In this document: positions 53,535 to 62,655 of the stretch, one piece after another
Numbering within the stretch: the stretch's first letter is position 1
Layout of the letters: each line of letters begins with the position of its first letter
Source: an uncultured bacterium
GTDB lineage: Bacteria; Cyanobacteriota; Vampirovibrionia; Gastranaerophilales; Gastranaerophilaceae
Reading direction: 5' to 3'
Length of the DNA: 64,000 nucleotides
Assembly: GCA_902761735.1 (NCBI GenBank)
Contig: CACWLL010000011.1
Span: 35,201-99,200 of the forward strand
The notes under the pieces: generated by a model
The model's database searches: none
The model's input: only the letters and a program-made list of their open reading frames with translations
What the model was told of the DNA's origin: nothing
Program-made: the position numbers and the translations under genes

Positions 53535-54212
53535 CTAAAATCCTCCGGCATCGATATTTTCAGCATCATCAACTATGCCGTTGCCGTTCTTATCGTAAAT
53601 TGTTGTACTCATTATCAATTGCGGAACTGTTGGTGGTTGAGGTATATTCATATTTTCACCATCGGTGAATGTTCCTCCATCAACGTATTCGCAAGTGTCT
53701 ACAAAGCCGTTTCCGTTTGTGTCGTATAACCAAATAGGCATTAAATCGGGGTGGGTATGCCCATTAAACAGATTATAAACCCAACTTTGTGATGCCATTT
53801 GAATGGTTGGATCAACATTTATCTGAATTACATCAGGATTAATCGCAATAATGACAACCTTTAACCATAATTCCTTAAAACTTCCCTGTGTTTCCAACGG
53901 TTTATATGTTTCAGGTTGCTTTCCAACCAACAACAGATTATTTTCGGAATCAAAAATACCAAATTCTCTCATATAAAAACCACCAACTGATGCCGGCACG
54001 AGTGCTTTAGCTGTGAGTTGAGTAAGTTCTGTTATTTCGGCTCTGTATCTTTCGTTTTTTAATCTTGTCTGTGTTGGATCAGGTTCATAATAAGCACCGT
54101 TTGAATCACCAACAGCAATATATTTTAAGTCTAATTTAGTGCCGTCATTGAGTGCCTCATTTATTTTTTGTAAACCTATATCGGTTATTATTGAATAAAA
54201 TTCCTTTGTCAT
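53535..54212 (-). CDS. Phage tail fibre/collar protein with two EF-hand-like loops
   Basis: A 225-residue protein of the P2 gpH / tail-collar type. The N-terminus (FYSIITDIGLQKINEALNDGTKLDLKYIAVGDSNG) and VGGFYMREFGIFDSENNLLLVG are characteristic of the fibre base that attaches to the baseplate. Its C-terminal 70 residues carry two 12-residue calcium-loop motifs, DTNGNGFVDTCE and DKNGNGIVDDAE, as in dockerins. It follows gpI in the P2 gene order (V-W-J-I-H). The short length suggests that the distal fibre is provided by the following genes. Confidence 0.85.
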   Translation of the reverse strand: MTKEFYSIITDIGLQKINEALNDGTKLDLKYIAVGDSNGAYYEPDPTQTRLKNERYRAEITELTQLTAKALVPASVGGFYMREFGIFDSENNLLLVGKQPETYKPLETQGSFKELWLKVVIIAINPDVIQINVDPTIQMASQSWVYNLFNGHTHPDLMPIWLYDTNGNGFVDTCEYVDGGTFTDGENMNIPQPPTVPQLIMSTTIYDKNGNGIVDDAENIDAGGF

Positions 54213-54730
54213 ACCGTAACTTCCTCGCTCGTTGTTGTATAACTTGCGTACATTTGAGTTGCTGTGCTGATTAAATGAATAATCAGGCTTTCAAGATGAG
54301 AACGCACATTTTTATTTGCGGTTATAAGGTCAAGTAATTGTTGCTCCGTAAACTCATCAAATCCTTTGTCGTTCATATCAATTGAAATTCTGAAGTAATA
54401 TGGATATCCTCCATATTCAAACCATTCCGTAACTTTGCCATTAAGTCCTAAAATTTCAAGAACACGCACAAGAGAATATTTAGTTCCACGATATCTGTGC
54501 AGGTTCAAAGAATTCTTTATCAAATCTCGCTTTTCAGCTTCCGTTGTGCATCCTGCCCAACCCTCGTTTCCTGTAATATGGAATTGCTCGGCAAGATGAA
54601 TTAAAGCGGATTCATTGACTTTGTCGAATAAATAAACCAACAAACATTCAAGATCTAATTCCTGATAGCGTGCGAACAATTCGTCAAATGTTCTTGAAGA
54701 TAAATCATTTATAGGGGACAGATTACTCAT
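54209..54730 (-). CDS. P2 gpI-like tail/baseplate protein
   Basis: A 173-residue baseplate protein of the gpI family. LIHLAEQFHITGNEGWAGCTTEAEKRDLIKNSLNLHRYRGTKYSLVRVLEILGL is the typical conserved core, and the YYFRISIDMNDKGF strand follows. The start at 54730 follows a GGAGG site and overlaps gpJ by eight bases. Together with gpJ it forms the outer wedge of the baseplate. Confidence 0.88.
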   Translation of the reverse strand: MSNLSPINDLSSRTFDELFARYQELDLECLLVYLFDKVNESALIHLAEQFHITGNEGWAGCTTEAEKRDLIKNSLNLHRYRGTKYSLVRVLEILGLNGKVTEWFEYGGYPYYFRISIDMNDKGFDEFTEQQLLDLITANKNVRSHLESLIIHLISTATQMYASYTTTSEEVTV

Positions 54731-55838
54731 TTGCTCTGCCTCCAATCGATATATTATAACTTTGCAGGTTTGCCCATTGGTTATTAGACAATACCTGATA
54801 AGCCGGAGATAATAATTCAACTTTATAAACACCATAAATTGAATTTAAAATGGCGATTATTTGAGTAGGAACGATGTCTTTTCCTAACTTTGAGGACATC
54901 TCTTCTTTATATTCATTTAACCGCTCATTAACCAACTTTTGAACGGCATCTGCATCAGCATCAAGATATAAAGTTAAATTTGCTACGATTGTGAAATCAA
55001 TCTTTTCAGGTGCGTGAACCACGACTCTATCTGTTAGTGGTCTGACTTTATCTGCTGACAAATAATCAGTTATTATTTGGATCATTTCAAGTGTCGGGTT
55101 TCCTGTCGCTGTCAAAGGATAAATATCGACAACACCTGCTGATGTAGATAATACTTCGACATCAGTTACTGATTGATGAGCGGATAATGTATGGAATCTA
55201 TAAGCCCCTTTGCTTCCTGCATTAGAGAAACTTTCAGGAGCAAGTCTAATTCTTTCTCTTAAACTATCCTCTGATTCTTCATCAGCACCACCGTCTGTAA
55301 CAGTTGTGCTTTCAACAACATCGACATCATAAGATAAAGGAGTCAGAAGATTATTTACTTTTCCAATTTCATAACCATTTGCACCCTCGCCTGTTACTTC
55401 ACAAGTTGCACTAATTGTTGCGGATAAAGTACCGGCAAGAATGTTTGTATCGTCATCGGTGGCAAAAGTATATTTTCCATCTTCAGTTTCAATTTCAGTA
55501 CCTTTTGGAATAGGAATATCAAAGTTCAAAGTTTCGTTCAAAGAGAATTTTATTGTTGTTTTAGCATATTTTCCCTCTAACTTGTGAACCCCGACAAGTT
55601 CTGCCAAATGCTCCAACACTTCCATTCGTGCGTAGGTCAATAAATTAGACTTTGCGATCTCTTGTATTTTTATTCGGAGCAGATTTTCTCTGTATGCACC
55701 GACATCAATTAAAAGTCTTTCAATCTGTGCAGGTTGTAAAGTTTTGCCTGTCTTTTCCTCATAAAGACTAATCCATTCTTGAGTTATTTTATCGGCATCA
55801 CGTTCGATAAAATTAGGTTCAGGGAGTCTTGTTGTCAT
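54723..55838 (-). CDS. Baseplate assembly protein gpJ
   Basis: A 371-residue protein of the P2 gpJ / Mu gp47 / T4 gp6 family, the main wedge ring protein of contractile-tail baseplates. Features are LTYARMEVLEHLAELVGVHKLEG near the start, the beta insert IPIPKGTEIETEDGKYTFATDDD, GADEESEDSLRERIRLAPESFSNAGSKGAY, and VEVLSTSAGVVDIYPLTATG. Full length. It overlaps gpW by four bases and gpI by eight bases. Confidence 0.93.
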   Translation of the reverse strand: MTTRLPEPNFIERDADKITQEWISLYEEKTGKTLQPAQIERLLIDVGAYRENLLRIKIQEIAKSNLLTYARMEVLEHLAELVGVHKLEGKYAKTTIKFSLNETLNFDIPIPKGTEIETEDGKYTFATDDDTNILAGTLSATISATCEVTGEGANGYEIGKVNNLLTPLSYDVDVVESTTVTDGGADEESEDSLRERIRLAPESFSNAGSKGAYRFHTLSAHQSVTDVEVLSTSAGVVDIYPLTATGNPTLEMIQIITDYLSADKVRPLTDRVVVHAPEKIDFTIVANLTLYLDADADAVQKLVNERLNEYKEEMSSKLGKDIVPTQIIAILNSIYGVYKVELLSPAYQVLSNNQWANLQSYNISIGGRANE

Positions 55839-56194
55839 AATGTCACCTCCGCTGTTCCTTTAGTAGATGAGCCGTTAAGAGTCCATTGAACTTTTATTTT
55901 TATATTCGAGCCTTCAACATCAAACAGGACAGAGTTTACATGAACTCTTGTTTCCCACATAGAAATTGCATCAATGGTTTCTCTGATAATATTCGCTTTT
56001 GCTATATTAACAGGATAATCAATGTATTTCAGAATGTTTGATCCAAAAGTAGGTCTGTGGGGATCAGAACCTTTTGGAGTATTTAAGATTAAAGCAATGC
56101 ATTGGTTTATATCCTCAACACCTTCTGCGACATCACCGATGCCGTTGAGTTTAAATTGCCAATCTACATATTTAATTTCATTTAATTTAGTCAT
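55835..56194 (-). CDS. Baseplate wedge protein gpW (gp25-like)
   Basis: A 119-residue protein of the GPW/gp25 lysozyme-like family found in contractile tails and type VI secretion. Conserved parts are CIALILNTPKGSDPHRPTFGSNILKYIDYP and INIAKANIIRETIDAISMWETRV. It links the central hub to the wedges and starts sheath assembly. It overlaps both neighbours. Confidence 0.92.
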   Translation of the reverse strand: MTKLNEIKYVDWQFKLNGIGDVAEGVEDINQCIALILNTPKGSDPHRPTFGSNILKYIDYPVNIAKANIIRETIDAISMWETRVHVNSVLFDVEGSNIKIKVQWTLNGSSTKGTAEVTL

Positions 56195-56703
56195 TACATT
56201 CCTTTATCAGGTGCAGAAGTCGGACTTCCCTGATTTCCTGTGTGTTTGTGTGAGTTGTAAATATTTCTCATTGCTTGCATAGAGGACTTTTTATCTGTTA
56301 TGTCAGCACTCGAAGTTATGCCGGCAGAGTTGGATAATGTTCCCTCGTGGGTAATATTTCCGATTAAGTGTATATTCGGGAATGAGAGTGTGAACGTTTG
56401 AGTTTCTTTGTCTACATTTACAAAAGTTCCGTCTTCAAAGTTTGCAGATACTTGTTTTTCGGTTTCAATAATCGGAACATCTTCTACGGTGTAAATCGCA
56501 CCGAGAATTACTCCATCTTCAGAGTTTTCATCCATAAGACAAGCGACCTGTTCACCTATTGCCGGCATAGAATAAAACTTGTCTTTGAATGTTTTGTTTT
56601 GCAGGACTGCGAGCCAATATGAAGTCATCTTGTCTTGTGCAAATTGAACTCTTGCTCTTGCTGTTTTTGGATTTATTGAAGTTACAGTTCCAAACCTTAA
56701 CAC
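56194..56703 (-). CDS. Baseplate spike protein gpV
   Basis: A 169-residue membrane-piercing spike of the P2 gpV / Mu gp45 type. The N-terminal OB fold (GTVTSINPKTARARVQFAQD, AIGEQVACLMDENSEDGVILGAIYT) precedes a short beta-helix. The C-terminal apex ends HKHTGNQGSPTSAPDKGM, where the His-x-His may bind the apical iron seen in P2-type spikes. It begins directly behind gpD. Confidence 0.9.
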   Translation of the reverse strand: MLRFGTVTSINPKTARARVQFAQDKMTSYWLAVLQNKTFKDKFYSMPAIGEQVACLMDENSEDGVILGAIYTVEDVPIIETEKQVSANFEDGTFVNVDKETQTFTLSFPNIHLIGNITHEGTLSNSAGITSSADITDKKSSMQAMRNIYNSHKHTGNQGSPTSAPDKGM

Positions 56704-57665
56704 GACTTCACCTCCACATTCGTTGCATATCCCATCTGTCTATCAATGGTGTGGTGTGCTTCTGTGATGTGGTATTTACCTGAAAAATATCCGACATCTT
56801 TTATTTCAACATTCAATCCTGCGATTAAATACGGATTTCCCGGCATGGATAAAGAGCCTTCAATGGTATGATTACCGTTTGAAAGTGCCGCTTTTGCTTT
56901 TATTAAAGCCTGTTGTTTATTCTCACAGCGACAGTCAAGTTTCAAAGTGTCCCCTTTGACACAGTTCTCATTTTTGGCGGTAGCCGATACAACTTTGCCT
57001 GTCTTTGGATTTTTATATGTAACTGATACAGATTTATAATTTTGGCTCGTTTTTTCTCTTAAACTGATGGTGGATAAATCTGTCTTATATAAAATCTTGG
57101 CAGAATCAGCGTTTATAAGTTTTTCCGTTTTATAAAATACGAGGTTTCCCTCTGCGATTTTGAAAATATAACCGTATTCTTCAGCAACACGTTTCAGGAA
57201 TGTTAAATCCCTCTCGTGGTTTTGAGTTATCCTTTCAACTTTTATATTTTCAATATTTCCGACAAGTGTCAGGTTGTGTCGTTTTGCGACTTCATTTGCA
57301 ATCTGTTGCAGGGTTTTATTTTCGTATCCGATTGAGTTTTCTTGGCGGAATGATTTTTTAATTCCTGTAGCAAGACCTTTAACAATAATTATGTCCGGCG
57401 GAGAGTTCAGTTCTATTTCATCAATCTCAAATATTCCGCAGTTTAATAATTTTTCACCTGCGTAACCAATAAATAGACGAAGTGCATCACCTTTAGACGG
57501 TATCCACGCACCATTCCATAAACCTTCAGAGTTTTCAAAGGTAATGGTTATTTCATCAGATTGTCCATGTTCAAAATCAGAATATTCAATATTCAGGACA
57601 TAATCGGATACATCCTGTGTAATATTTTTTTGATTATATTCTAATTTAAAAATTGGGGTTAACAT
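56697..57665 (-). CDS. Late-control/baseplate hub protein gpD
   Basis: A 322-residue protein of the P2 gpD / T4 gp27 hub family. Visible features are QNEISITFENSEGLWNGAW-type N-terminal strands, GLATGIKKSFRQENSIGYENKTLQQIANEVAKRH, RITQNHERDLTFLKRVAEEYGYIFKIAEGNLVF and GNHTIEGSLSMPGNPYLIAGLNVEI. The start at 57665 overlaps the gpX stop (TAATG). It links the tube end to the gpV spike. Confidence 0.92.
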   Translation of the reverse strand: MLTPIFKLEYNQKNITQDVSDYVLNIEYSDFEHGQSDEITITFENSEGLWNGAWIPSKGDALRLFIGYAGEKLLNCGIFEIDEIELNSPPDIIIVKGLATGIKKSFRQENSIGYENKTLQQIANEVAKRHNLTLVGNIENIKVERITQNHERDLTFLKRVAEEYGYIFKIAEGNLVFYKTEKLINADSAKILYKTDLSTISLREKTSQNYKSVSVTYKNPKTGKVVSATAKNENCVKGDTLKLDCRCENKQQALIKAKAALSNGNHTIEGSLSMPGNPYLIAGLNVEIKDVGYFSGKYHITEAHHTIDRQMGYATNVEVKSC

Positions 57666-57880
57666 TATTTTCTCCAAGGTGGTAGGGTAAATTTTATGGT
57701 TTCGGATTCATCCAAGACAGGAATTTTAAGTCTGATTCCTGATTCTAATATTGGTGTAATTGGGACTTTTGGGTTTGCTTGTATAATTGGCTCGTACTTT
57801 GTCGGATTTTTATAGAACTTATACGCAATTAAATCCCATCGGTCTTTGTCTTTTGTGATGTATGAGTAATATTCGCTCAT
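57665..57880 (-). CDS. Tail protein X (LysM-like)
   Basis: A 71-residue LysM-type tail protein of the P2 gpX / Mu tail-protein-X family: YITKDKDRWDLIAYKFYKNPTKYEPIIQANP is the diagnostic pattern. It binds within the baseplate hub. It overlaps gpU and gpD at its ends. Confidence 0.92.
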   Translation of the reverse strand: MSEYYSYITKDKDRWDLIAYKFYKNPTKYEPIIQANPKVPITPILESGIRLKIPVLDESETIKFTLPPWRK

Positions 57881-58299
57881 TCTTTTTTCTTAAGTCCTTT
57901 TTCTTCTTCCTCGTCTTCAGGTATTTTTCCTGCGTATTCTTTTAGTTGAAGTTCAACCTGAATCGCTATCAAATCACCTTCAGGACTTGTTTGTTCTGTT
58001 GTCTTTTGTATTTGTGAGATAACGAATGCTCCGACATATTCGCCATTTCCTTTTATAAATTTAAGTGGCTTTCCAAGTTGTGCTTCCGTTCTTATTTTCA
58101 GAATTTCATCTTCCGGCACACAGAAGTTTGAATGTAAATTAAGTTTTATTGTGAACTCTTGCAGGTTCTCGCCCATAAACTGTAAAAGGGTTTTGTTATT
58201 TATTCGCTCGTGCTCTGCGTAGTTGTAAGTTACGGTTGAATTTATTCCGTCAAAGTATGTTATTAAATCAAATTGAATATCTCCAAGTTGTGCGAACAT
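57877..58299 (-). CDS. Tail protein gpU
   Basis: A 140-residue protein of the P2 gpU family, the tail-tube terminator or baseplate adaptor. MFAQLGDIQFDLITYFDGINSTVTYNYAEHERI and LKFIKGNGEYVGAFVISQIQKTTEQTSPEGDLI are typical. A charged tail (EDEEEEKGLKKKE) ends the protein. It is placed between the tape measure and gpX as in P2. Confidence 0.88.
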   Translation of the reverse strand: MFAQLGDIQFDLITYFDGINSTVTYNYAEHERINNKTLLQFMGENLQEFTIKLNLHSNFCVPEDEILKIRTEAQLGKPLKFIKGNGEYVGAFVISQIQKTTEQTSPEGDLIAIQVELQLKEYAGKIPEDEEEEKGLKKKE

Positions 58300-60722
58300 C
58301 AGTAAGCCAACCTCTCTTTCCGTTCAAATTCTCTCTTTAATAACGCAACAACTTCGTCTTTGTGCCTTTTTAGAAGTTGTGAGAATTCATCCTTTGTTGT
58401 TCCTGAAACAAAAGATGAACCGCCTCCGATTCCGATTCTTCCAATGTTTCCCTTAATACCGCCAATCATAAGTCCTAAATTCTTATTCATAGCATTTACC
58501 AAAGGAGCCGGTTTCATTGTTGAAACGATTGTTTCAATAATTTTTAATTTATTCAGGTCTTTGAGTGGGCCGGTCTTCGCAGGTGAATGTGGGAGGTGAT
58601 CTCTAATAATTTGAGTCATTTTTCCAATTGCTTCTTTGACTTTGGCGAATTTAGAAATAATACCACCTGCGAGCATATCTCCTATTTTTCTGCCAAACTC
58701 TGCCGCTTTGGTTACGAGTTCGACAAGTTTCACGATTACACTTGCGATTGCTTTTCCGAACTTCAATCCCATTGATTCTGCTTTACCGCCTGTGTCCTCG
58801 ACAGGCTTAATCAATTTCTTAAACCAGTCAATTATTGCTTTTATAGGTTTAAGGACAGGCTCAAGAGCAACGGCTAATCTCTTAAATAAAGGCATTAAAG
58901 GTTGTAGTCCCTCTTTTAATCCGTTCCATAAACCTCTGAAAAATGCCGTTATAGGTTTCCAATACTTGTAAATAACAAATACGACAGCACCAATTGCAAG
59001 AGCAATCCAACCTATTGGGGATGTTAAAAGAGTAACCGAAAATGCTCTGAATGCCATAATTGCCTTACTAATCATTCCCGGTATGCCAAGAAAACCGTTT
59101 TTGAACGCAATTAAACCTCTTGTAAAATTAGCAGGAATTGCTCTGATTGAAGTAATAGTCCAATCCTTAAGAGCAACACCTGACTTTGATATATTTGCAG
59201 GCAGTTCCTTAAAGCCTTTAATTATGCCTTCACGCAAATTATTATCTATTCTGCGAATGTCAGCCATTAAGCCGTTTCCAAGTGAAAAGTTTTTCATATC
59301 CAAGCCAAGAGGGTTTCCGGCTTGCATAATTTTTCTGCCAAAAGTAAGGTTGTGAGCAGTCGTGTTTAATCCTAAAAATTCAAGTAATTTAATTGAATTC
59401 TGAACTAAAACAGGAGTTAAGTCTCGTGCATAACCTAAAAACGTGCCATATCCTTTGACAAGTTTCCCGACAAGCATCGTTGCAGTTCCTAAAGTTGTGA
59501 GAACTAATCCGAGTCCGATAGTTCCGATAATTGCAGAGAAGATCCCTTTTTGTAGGATTGGATGTTTGTTTATCTTCGTCAGCAGTTCGTTTATTTTTTC
59601 AATCGGTTTGTGCAAATGAGGGAACACTAACTCTTTCATATTGATTTTTAAGAGTTTGAATTGCTCTGATGTTGTTTCCAACATATGGTTAAAGTCCTCA
59701 TCCATAATGCCATCTGCACCGAGAGCCGATGCTTTAATTCTTCGATATTCATCAAGGTTCTGCATCATAGGTTTAAGGAAGTTCAAGTCCGTTTTATTCC
59801 TGAATATTTCCGAAACCTTAAATACATCTCCGCCTGTTAATTGATTGATTAAAACGACCATCTCTTCAATCGGATCTTTATTCTCGGCAATAACCTGATT
59901 TAAGAATGCCGGAAGATTTACACCGTATAATTCCTTAAATCTGTTAACCGCCATTGGTGAAGTAATAGCTTGCAAGAAACTTTCAAAATTTGTTGCCGCT
60001 TCGGGAGCTGATCCTGCACCTTTCATTGCGACTTGAAGTGCCGCACCTAATTCAGCAACAGCCGGCACTCCTTTCATCCCAAGCATACTTGCACCTGCGG
60101 TCAAACTTGGGAATGCGGCAGACATATCTTTTAATTCAAATCTTCCCTCTTTTCCTGCTTGAGCCAAAATATCCATTGTTTTAGCGAGATCATTTACATT
60201 AACTTTTAAGTTATCAGTTACAGAGAATGCGGTTTTTGAAATATCAACGATTTCTGCTTGTGCCGCCGTTGCGGTTCTTCCGATTACATTCATATAGTCA
60301 AGTGCCGCTGTCGGATCAATACCCGATGCAACAAGAACATTTAAACCTTCAGCAATTTCACCACGCATTTGATTTGTATATCTTGATATTGAGCCAAGTC
60401 GCTCATCCATTTCTTTTAATTGTTCAGCAGATAATTGCCCAACGTTTCCCAATTCTCTTAGTTGATGTTCCAATGCAATGGCTTCCGGGATTGCTTCTGT
60501 TATTCCAAGTTTATACGCAATTCCTGTGCCGACAGCCGTTAAGCCTGCACCAACCTTTGCCATATTCTGACCGAGATGATCCAAACGTTCAGAGGTTTGA
60601 TTTATTTTCCTTTGAAGTTTATCAAACTCTGTTTCAGACTTTGAAACGGCATCACGAATAACCCTCGACATTTTGTCGATGGCTACAAGAGTTAATGATA
60701 CTTTCATCATAGTGTCGAGCAT
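58299..60722 (-). CDS. Tail tape-measure protein
   Basis: An 807-residue tape measure of the P2 gpT type. An N-terminal coiled coil (KSETEFDKLQRKINQTSERLDHLGQ) leads into the TP901/tape-measure domain (SRYTNQMRGEIAEGLNVLVASG; MAMKGAGSAPEAATNFESFLQAI). Two hydrophobic segments follow (IIGTIGLGLVLTTLGTATML; SPIGWIALAIGAVVFVIYKYW), then a C-terminal region with GGIISKFAKVKEAIGKM and HSPAKTGPL. At about 1.5 angstrom per residue it predicts a tail near 120 nm; this is an estimate. It overlaps the frameshift product of the chaperone gene by 16 bases. Confidence 0.93.
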   Translation of the reverse strand: MLDTMMKVSLTLVAIDKMSRVIRDAVSKSETEFDKLQRKINQTSERLDHLGQNMAKVGAGLTAVGTGIAYKLGITEAIPEAIALEHQLRELGNVGQLSAEQLKEMDERLGSISRYTNQMRGEIAEGLNVLVASGIDPTAALDYMNVIGRTATAAQAEIVDISKTAFSVTDNLKVNVNDLAKTMDILAQAGKEGRFELKDMSAAFPSLTAGASMLGMKGVPAVAELGAALQVAMKGAGSAPEAATNFESFLQAITSPMAVNRFKELYGVNLPAFLNQVIAENKDPIEEMVVLINQLTGGDVFKVSEIFRNKTDLNFLKPMMQNLDEYRRIKASALGADGIMDEDFNHMLETTSEQFKLLKINMKELVFPHLHKPIEKINELLTKINKHPILQKGIFSAIIGTIGLGLVLTTLGTATMLVGKLVKGYGTFLGYARDLTPVLVQNSIKLLEFLGLNTTAHNLTFGRKIMQAGNPLGLDMKNFSLGNGLMADIRRIDNNLREGIIKGFKELPANISKSGVALKDWTITSIRAIPANFTRGLIAFKNGFLGIPGMISKAIMAFRAFSVTLLTSPIGWIALAIGAVVFVIYKYWKPITAFFRGLWNGLKEGLQPLMPLFKRLAVALEPVLKPIKAIIDWFKKLIKPVEDTGGKAESMGLKFGKAIASVIVKLVELVTKAAEFGRKIGDMLAGGIISKFAKVKEAIGKMTQIIRDHLPHSPAKTGPLKDLNKLKIIETIVSTMKPAPLVNAMNKNLGLMIGGIKGNIGRIGIGGGSSFVSGTTKDEFSQLLKRHKDEVVALLKREFERKERLAY

Positions 60723-61170
60723 TGTTCCTCTAACTCCGTATTTTGATTATTCGTGTACTTAATTGCCTCTTTACACCAGTATGCGATTTGGGGAATGGAC
60801 ATTTTTCCTATCTCGGAATACTGCCATCCCGTTATCTTGCACAGATGAATTATTGATTGAGAATCAGGCAATACATCTATGCAATTATTTGTTCGAGAGG
60901 TTTTTGAGTTTCTTCCTTTACCTCTTTGGCTTTCGCCTCCGTAAACTTTCCCGATATTTCTGCCTGAAGAGCGATTACATCTTCCAAATCAAGCTCTAAA
61001 ATATCTTCGTAAACTAACTTCTGACCGTCTATTTCAGCAAGTTCCGCAATTAAAGCATAAGGAATCTCTTCAGATGTCTTTGCTTTTTGTTGTGCCTGCA
61101 AAAGGTCAAATCCTCTTCCTTTTTTCAATGTTGCAATTTTTCCTGATGGTAAAGTAATTTTTTTTGTCAT
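60707..61170 (-). CDS. Tail assembly chaperone fusion E+E' (-1 frameshift product)
   Basis: The -1 frame downstream of GGGAAAG stays open for 79 codons and ends at 60707, inside the tape-measure start. A slip after codon 75 joins the short chaperone to a new C-terminus containing SIIHLCKITGWQYSEIGKMSIP and QIAYWCKEAIKYTNN. The fusion is 154 residues, close to P2 gpE+E' and analogous to lambda gpGT. These chaperones wrap the tape measure and recruit tube subunits. The downstream segment has no start codon of its own in the right place, so the frameshift explains the otherwise empty 154-bp gap. Confidence 0.82.
60877..61170 (-). CDS. Tail assembly chaperone, short form (gpE / Mu gp41-like)
   Basis: A 97-residue short chaperone. 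KKITLPSGKIATLKKGRGFDLLQAQQ and PYALIAELAEIDGQKLVYEDILELDLEDVIALQAEI match tail assembly chaperones of Mu- and P2-type phages. It is translated without slipping and stops at the TAG at 60877. It lies directly before the tape measure, the standard position. An AGGAG site precedes the start. Confidence 0.88.
   Translation of the reverse strand: MTKKITLPSGKIATLKKGRGFDLLQAQQKAKTSEEIPYALIAELAEIDGQKLVYEDILELDLEDVIALQAEISGKFTEAKAKEVKEETQKPLEQIIA
60946..60952 (-). other. Programmed -1 ribosomal frameshift site GGGAAAG
   Basis: The heptamer G-GGA-AAG lies in the zero frame at codons 73-75 of the chaperone gene. It is the same slippery heptamer used by lambda G/T. Reading continues in the -1 frame for 79 codons. 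Confidence 0.82.
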
Positions 61171-61302
61171 TTTTTATCTCCTCTTAAATTTTTGTATTCA
61201 AGTTTGGTTTTTATGTTGTTCAAAAAGTGTTCAACAGGCTCGTAATTAAATTTTTATGGTCGGGTGAATATAAAGTTACCATGTTGATATTTTTAAGAGC
61301 CT

Positions 61303-62655
61303 CTAAAACGATTCTATGAGTTTTAAGGTTTCATATCTTTTTCGAGTTGTGATATCAATAGGTGTGTAAGGTGTGCCACAGGCAATTAAAGCCAATGCTA
61401 ATGCCCAAAATCTGTCGGCGTGACCGTTTACTTCGGAGGTGTCTGCATCAAAACGAATGTTGCCGGCTTTGGTAGTAATCTTTTGAATTGAGTGCAAATC
61501 TTCTCGGATATCGTGTTCAGCAGGAATAACAACTTGCTTATCTTCAAAGTTGGTACGGAGATTATATGCCATTTCCTCTTTGGATTTATTTGTAAACATA
61601 ACCGCTTCCACACGGTATTGCCCAAAATCTCTGACTGCTTGCTCTGCTAATTGCATACCGATTCCTGTACTATCAATACAACACCTTCTTAATTTCGGAT
61701 GTTTCAGAATTTCTGAAATTATCTCGTATTGGATATGGAACGGAGTCTTTTCAAGAACTTTAACTTTTCTTGTGTATTTATTGTTTTCAAACCTTTCAAT
61801 ACACCATATAACCGTTAAGTCTTTTCTTCTTCCGATGTCTATTCCGACATATAAATCGCCTTTTATTTCATCAAGCGATTTTAGAACATCGGTTGATTCA
61901 CAAGTTGATATCAAATCATAAGGTAAGAATGCACAAGCCTCGTCAATTGCGATACAACAGTATTCCTGAAACCAAGTATAGTCATCAAAACAATCTCTGC
62001 ATTGTTCATCTAACCATGCCTGTCGTTCCTCTTGAGTCGTTTGTCTTCCGTAGATTTTATCAACCAATCCTTCATCAACTGCAAGTTGGATCGGGACTTT
62101 GTGATGACTCCAATTCAATTTTCCTTTTAATACTTGGTCAATGAACTTATAATATAAGCAGTTTTGCCCATTATGTGTCGAAAGTATCCGCAACGGGTAT
62201 CCCCAAGTAATACATGGTCGTGCCGCTTTCCATAGTTCCATGGGTGATTTGTGAAAGGCGAATTCATCAAGTACAACTTTTCCACCCTTTGAACGGAATC
62301 CTTTAGGGTTTGAAGAAAGTGCGTGAATTTTTGTACCATTGTTAAACTCAATTACAAATGCCTTTATATCTTTATCGTTATCAATTATTACTTCACCCAA
62401 TGACTTTGCCGCTATATTGAAGAGTTTTGTCCATTGTTCGCAATAATCAATGTATTCTCGTGCGGCAGATTCATCCGCTGATGAAAACCAAACAGCCGGA
62501 ACGTATCTTTTGACACAGTCTCTTACGTCTTCATAACTTTGTACATATGTCGCTCCTATTCTTCGGGATTTTTCCCATATTTTTACTTTGGATTTGTCGT
62601 TCAACCACCGTAATTGATACGGTAGGAAGAACGACTTTTTATTCGGTTTCGTCAT
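61303..62655 (-). CDS. Large terminase subunit (Mu gp28-like)
   Basis: A 450-residue packaging motor. The N-terminal ATPase has KSRRIGATY (29-37), the variant Walker A of Mu gp28, and VVLDE (127-131) as Walker B, with the coupling region STHNG. The nuclease domain of RNase H fold starts with VGIDIGRRKD (270-279), and ACIDSTGIGMQLAEQ and DRFWALALAL follow. The gene order gp28-gp27 and the headful style are Mu-like, not P2-like. It overlaps the small-subunit gene by 17 bases. The 132-bp gap to the chaperone gene holds no sheath or tube gene. Confidence 0.93.
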   Translation of the reverse strand: MTKPNKKSFFLPYQLRWLNDKSKVKIWEKSRRIGATYVQSYEDVRDCVKRYVPAVWFSSADESAAREYIDYCEQWTKLFNIAAKSLGEVIIDNDKDIKAFVIEFNNGTKIHALSSNPKGFRSKGGKVVLDEFAFHKSPMELWKAARPCITWGYPLRILSTHNGQNCLYYKFIDQVLKGKLNWSHHKVPIQLAVDEGLVDKIYGRQTTQEERQAWLDEQCRDCFDDYTWFQEYCCIAIDEACAFLPYDLISTCESTDVLKSLDEIKGDLYVGIDIGRRKDLTVIWCIERFENNKYTRKVKVLEKTPFHIQYEIISEILKHPKLRRCCIDSTGIGMQLAEQAVRDFGQYRVEAVMFTNKSKEEMAYNLRTNFEDKQVVIPAEHDIREDLHSIQKITTKAGNIRFDADTSEVNGHADRFWALALALIACGTPYTPIDITTRKRYETLKLIESF

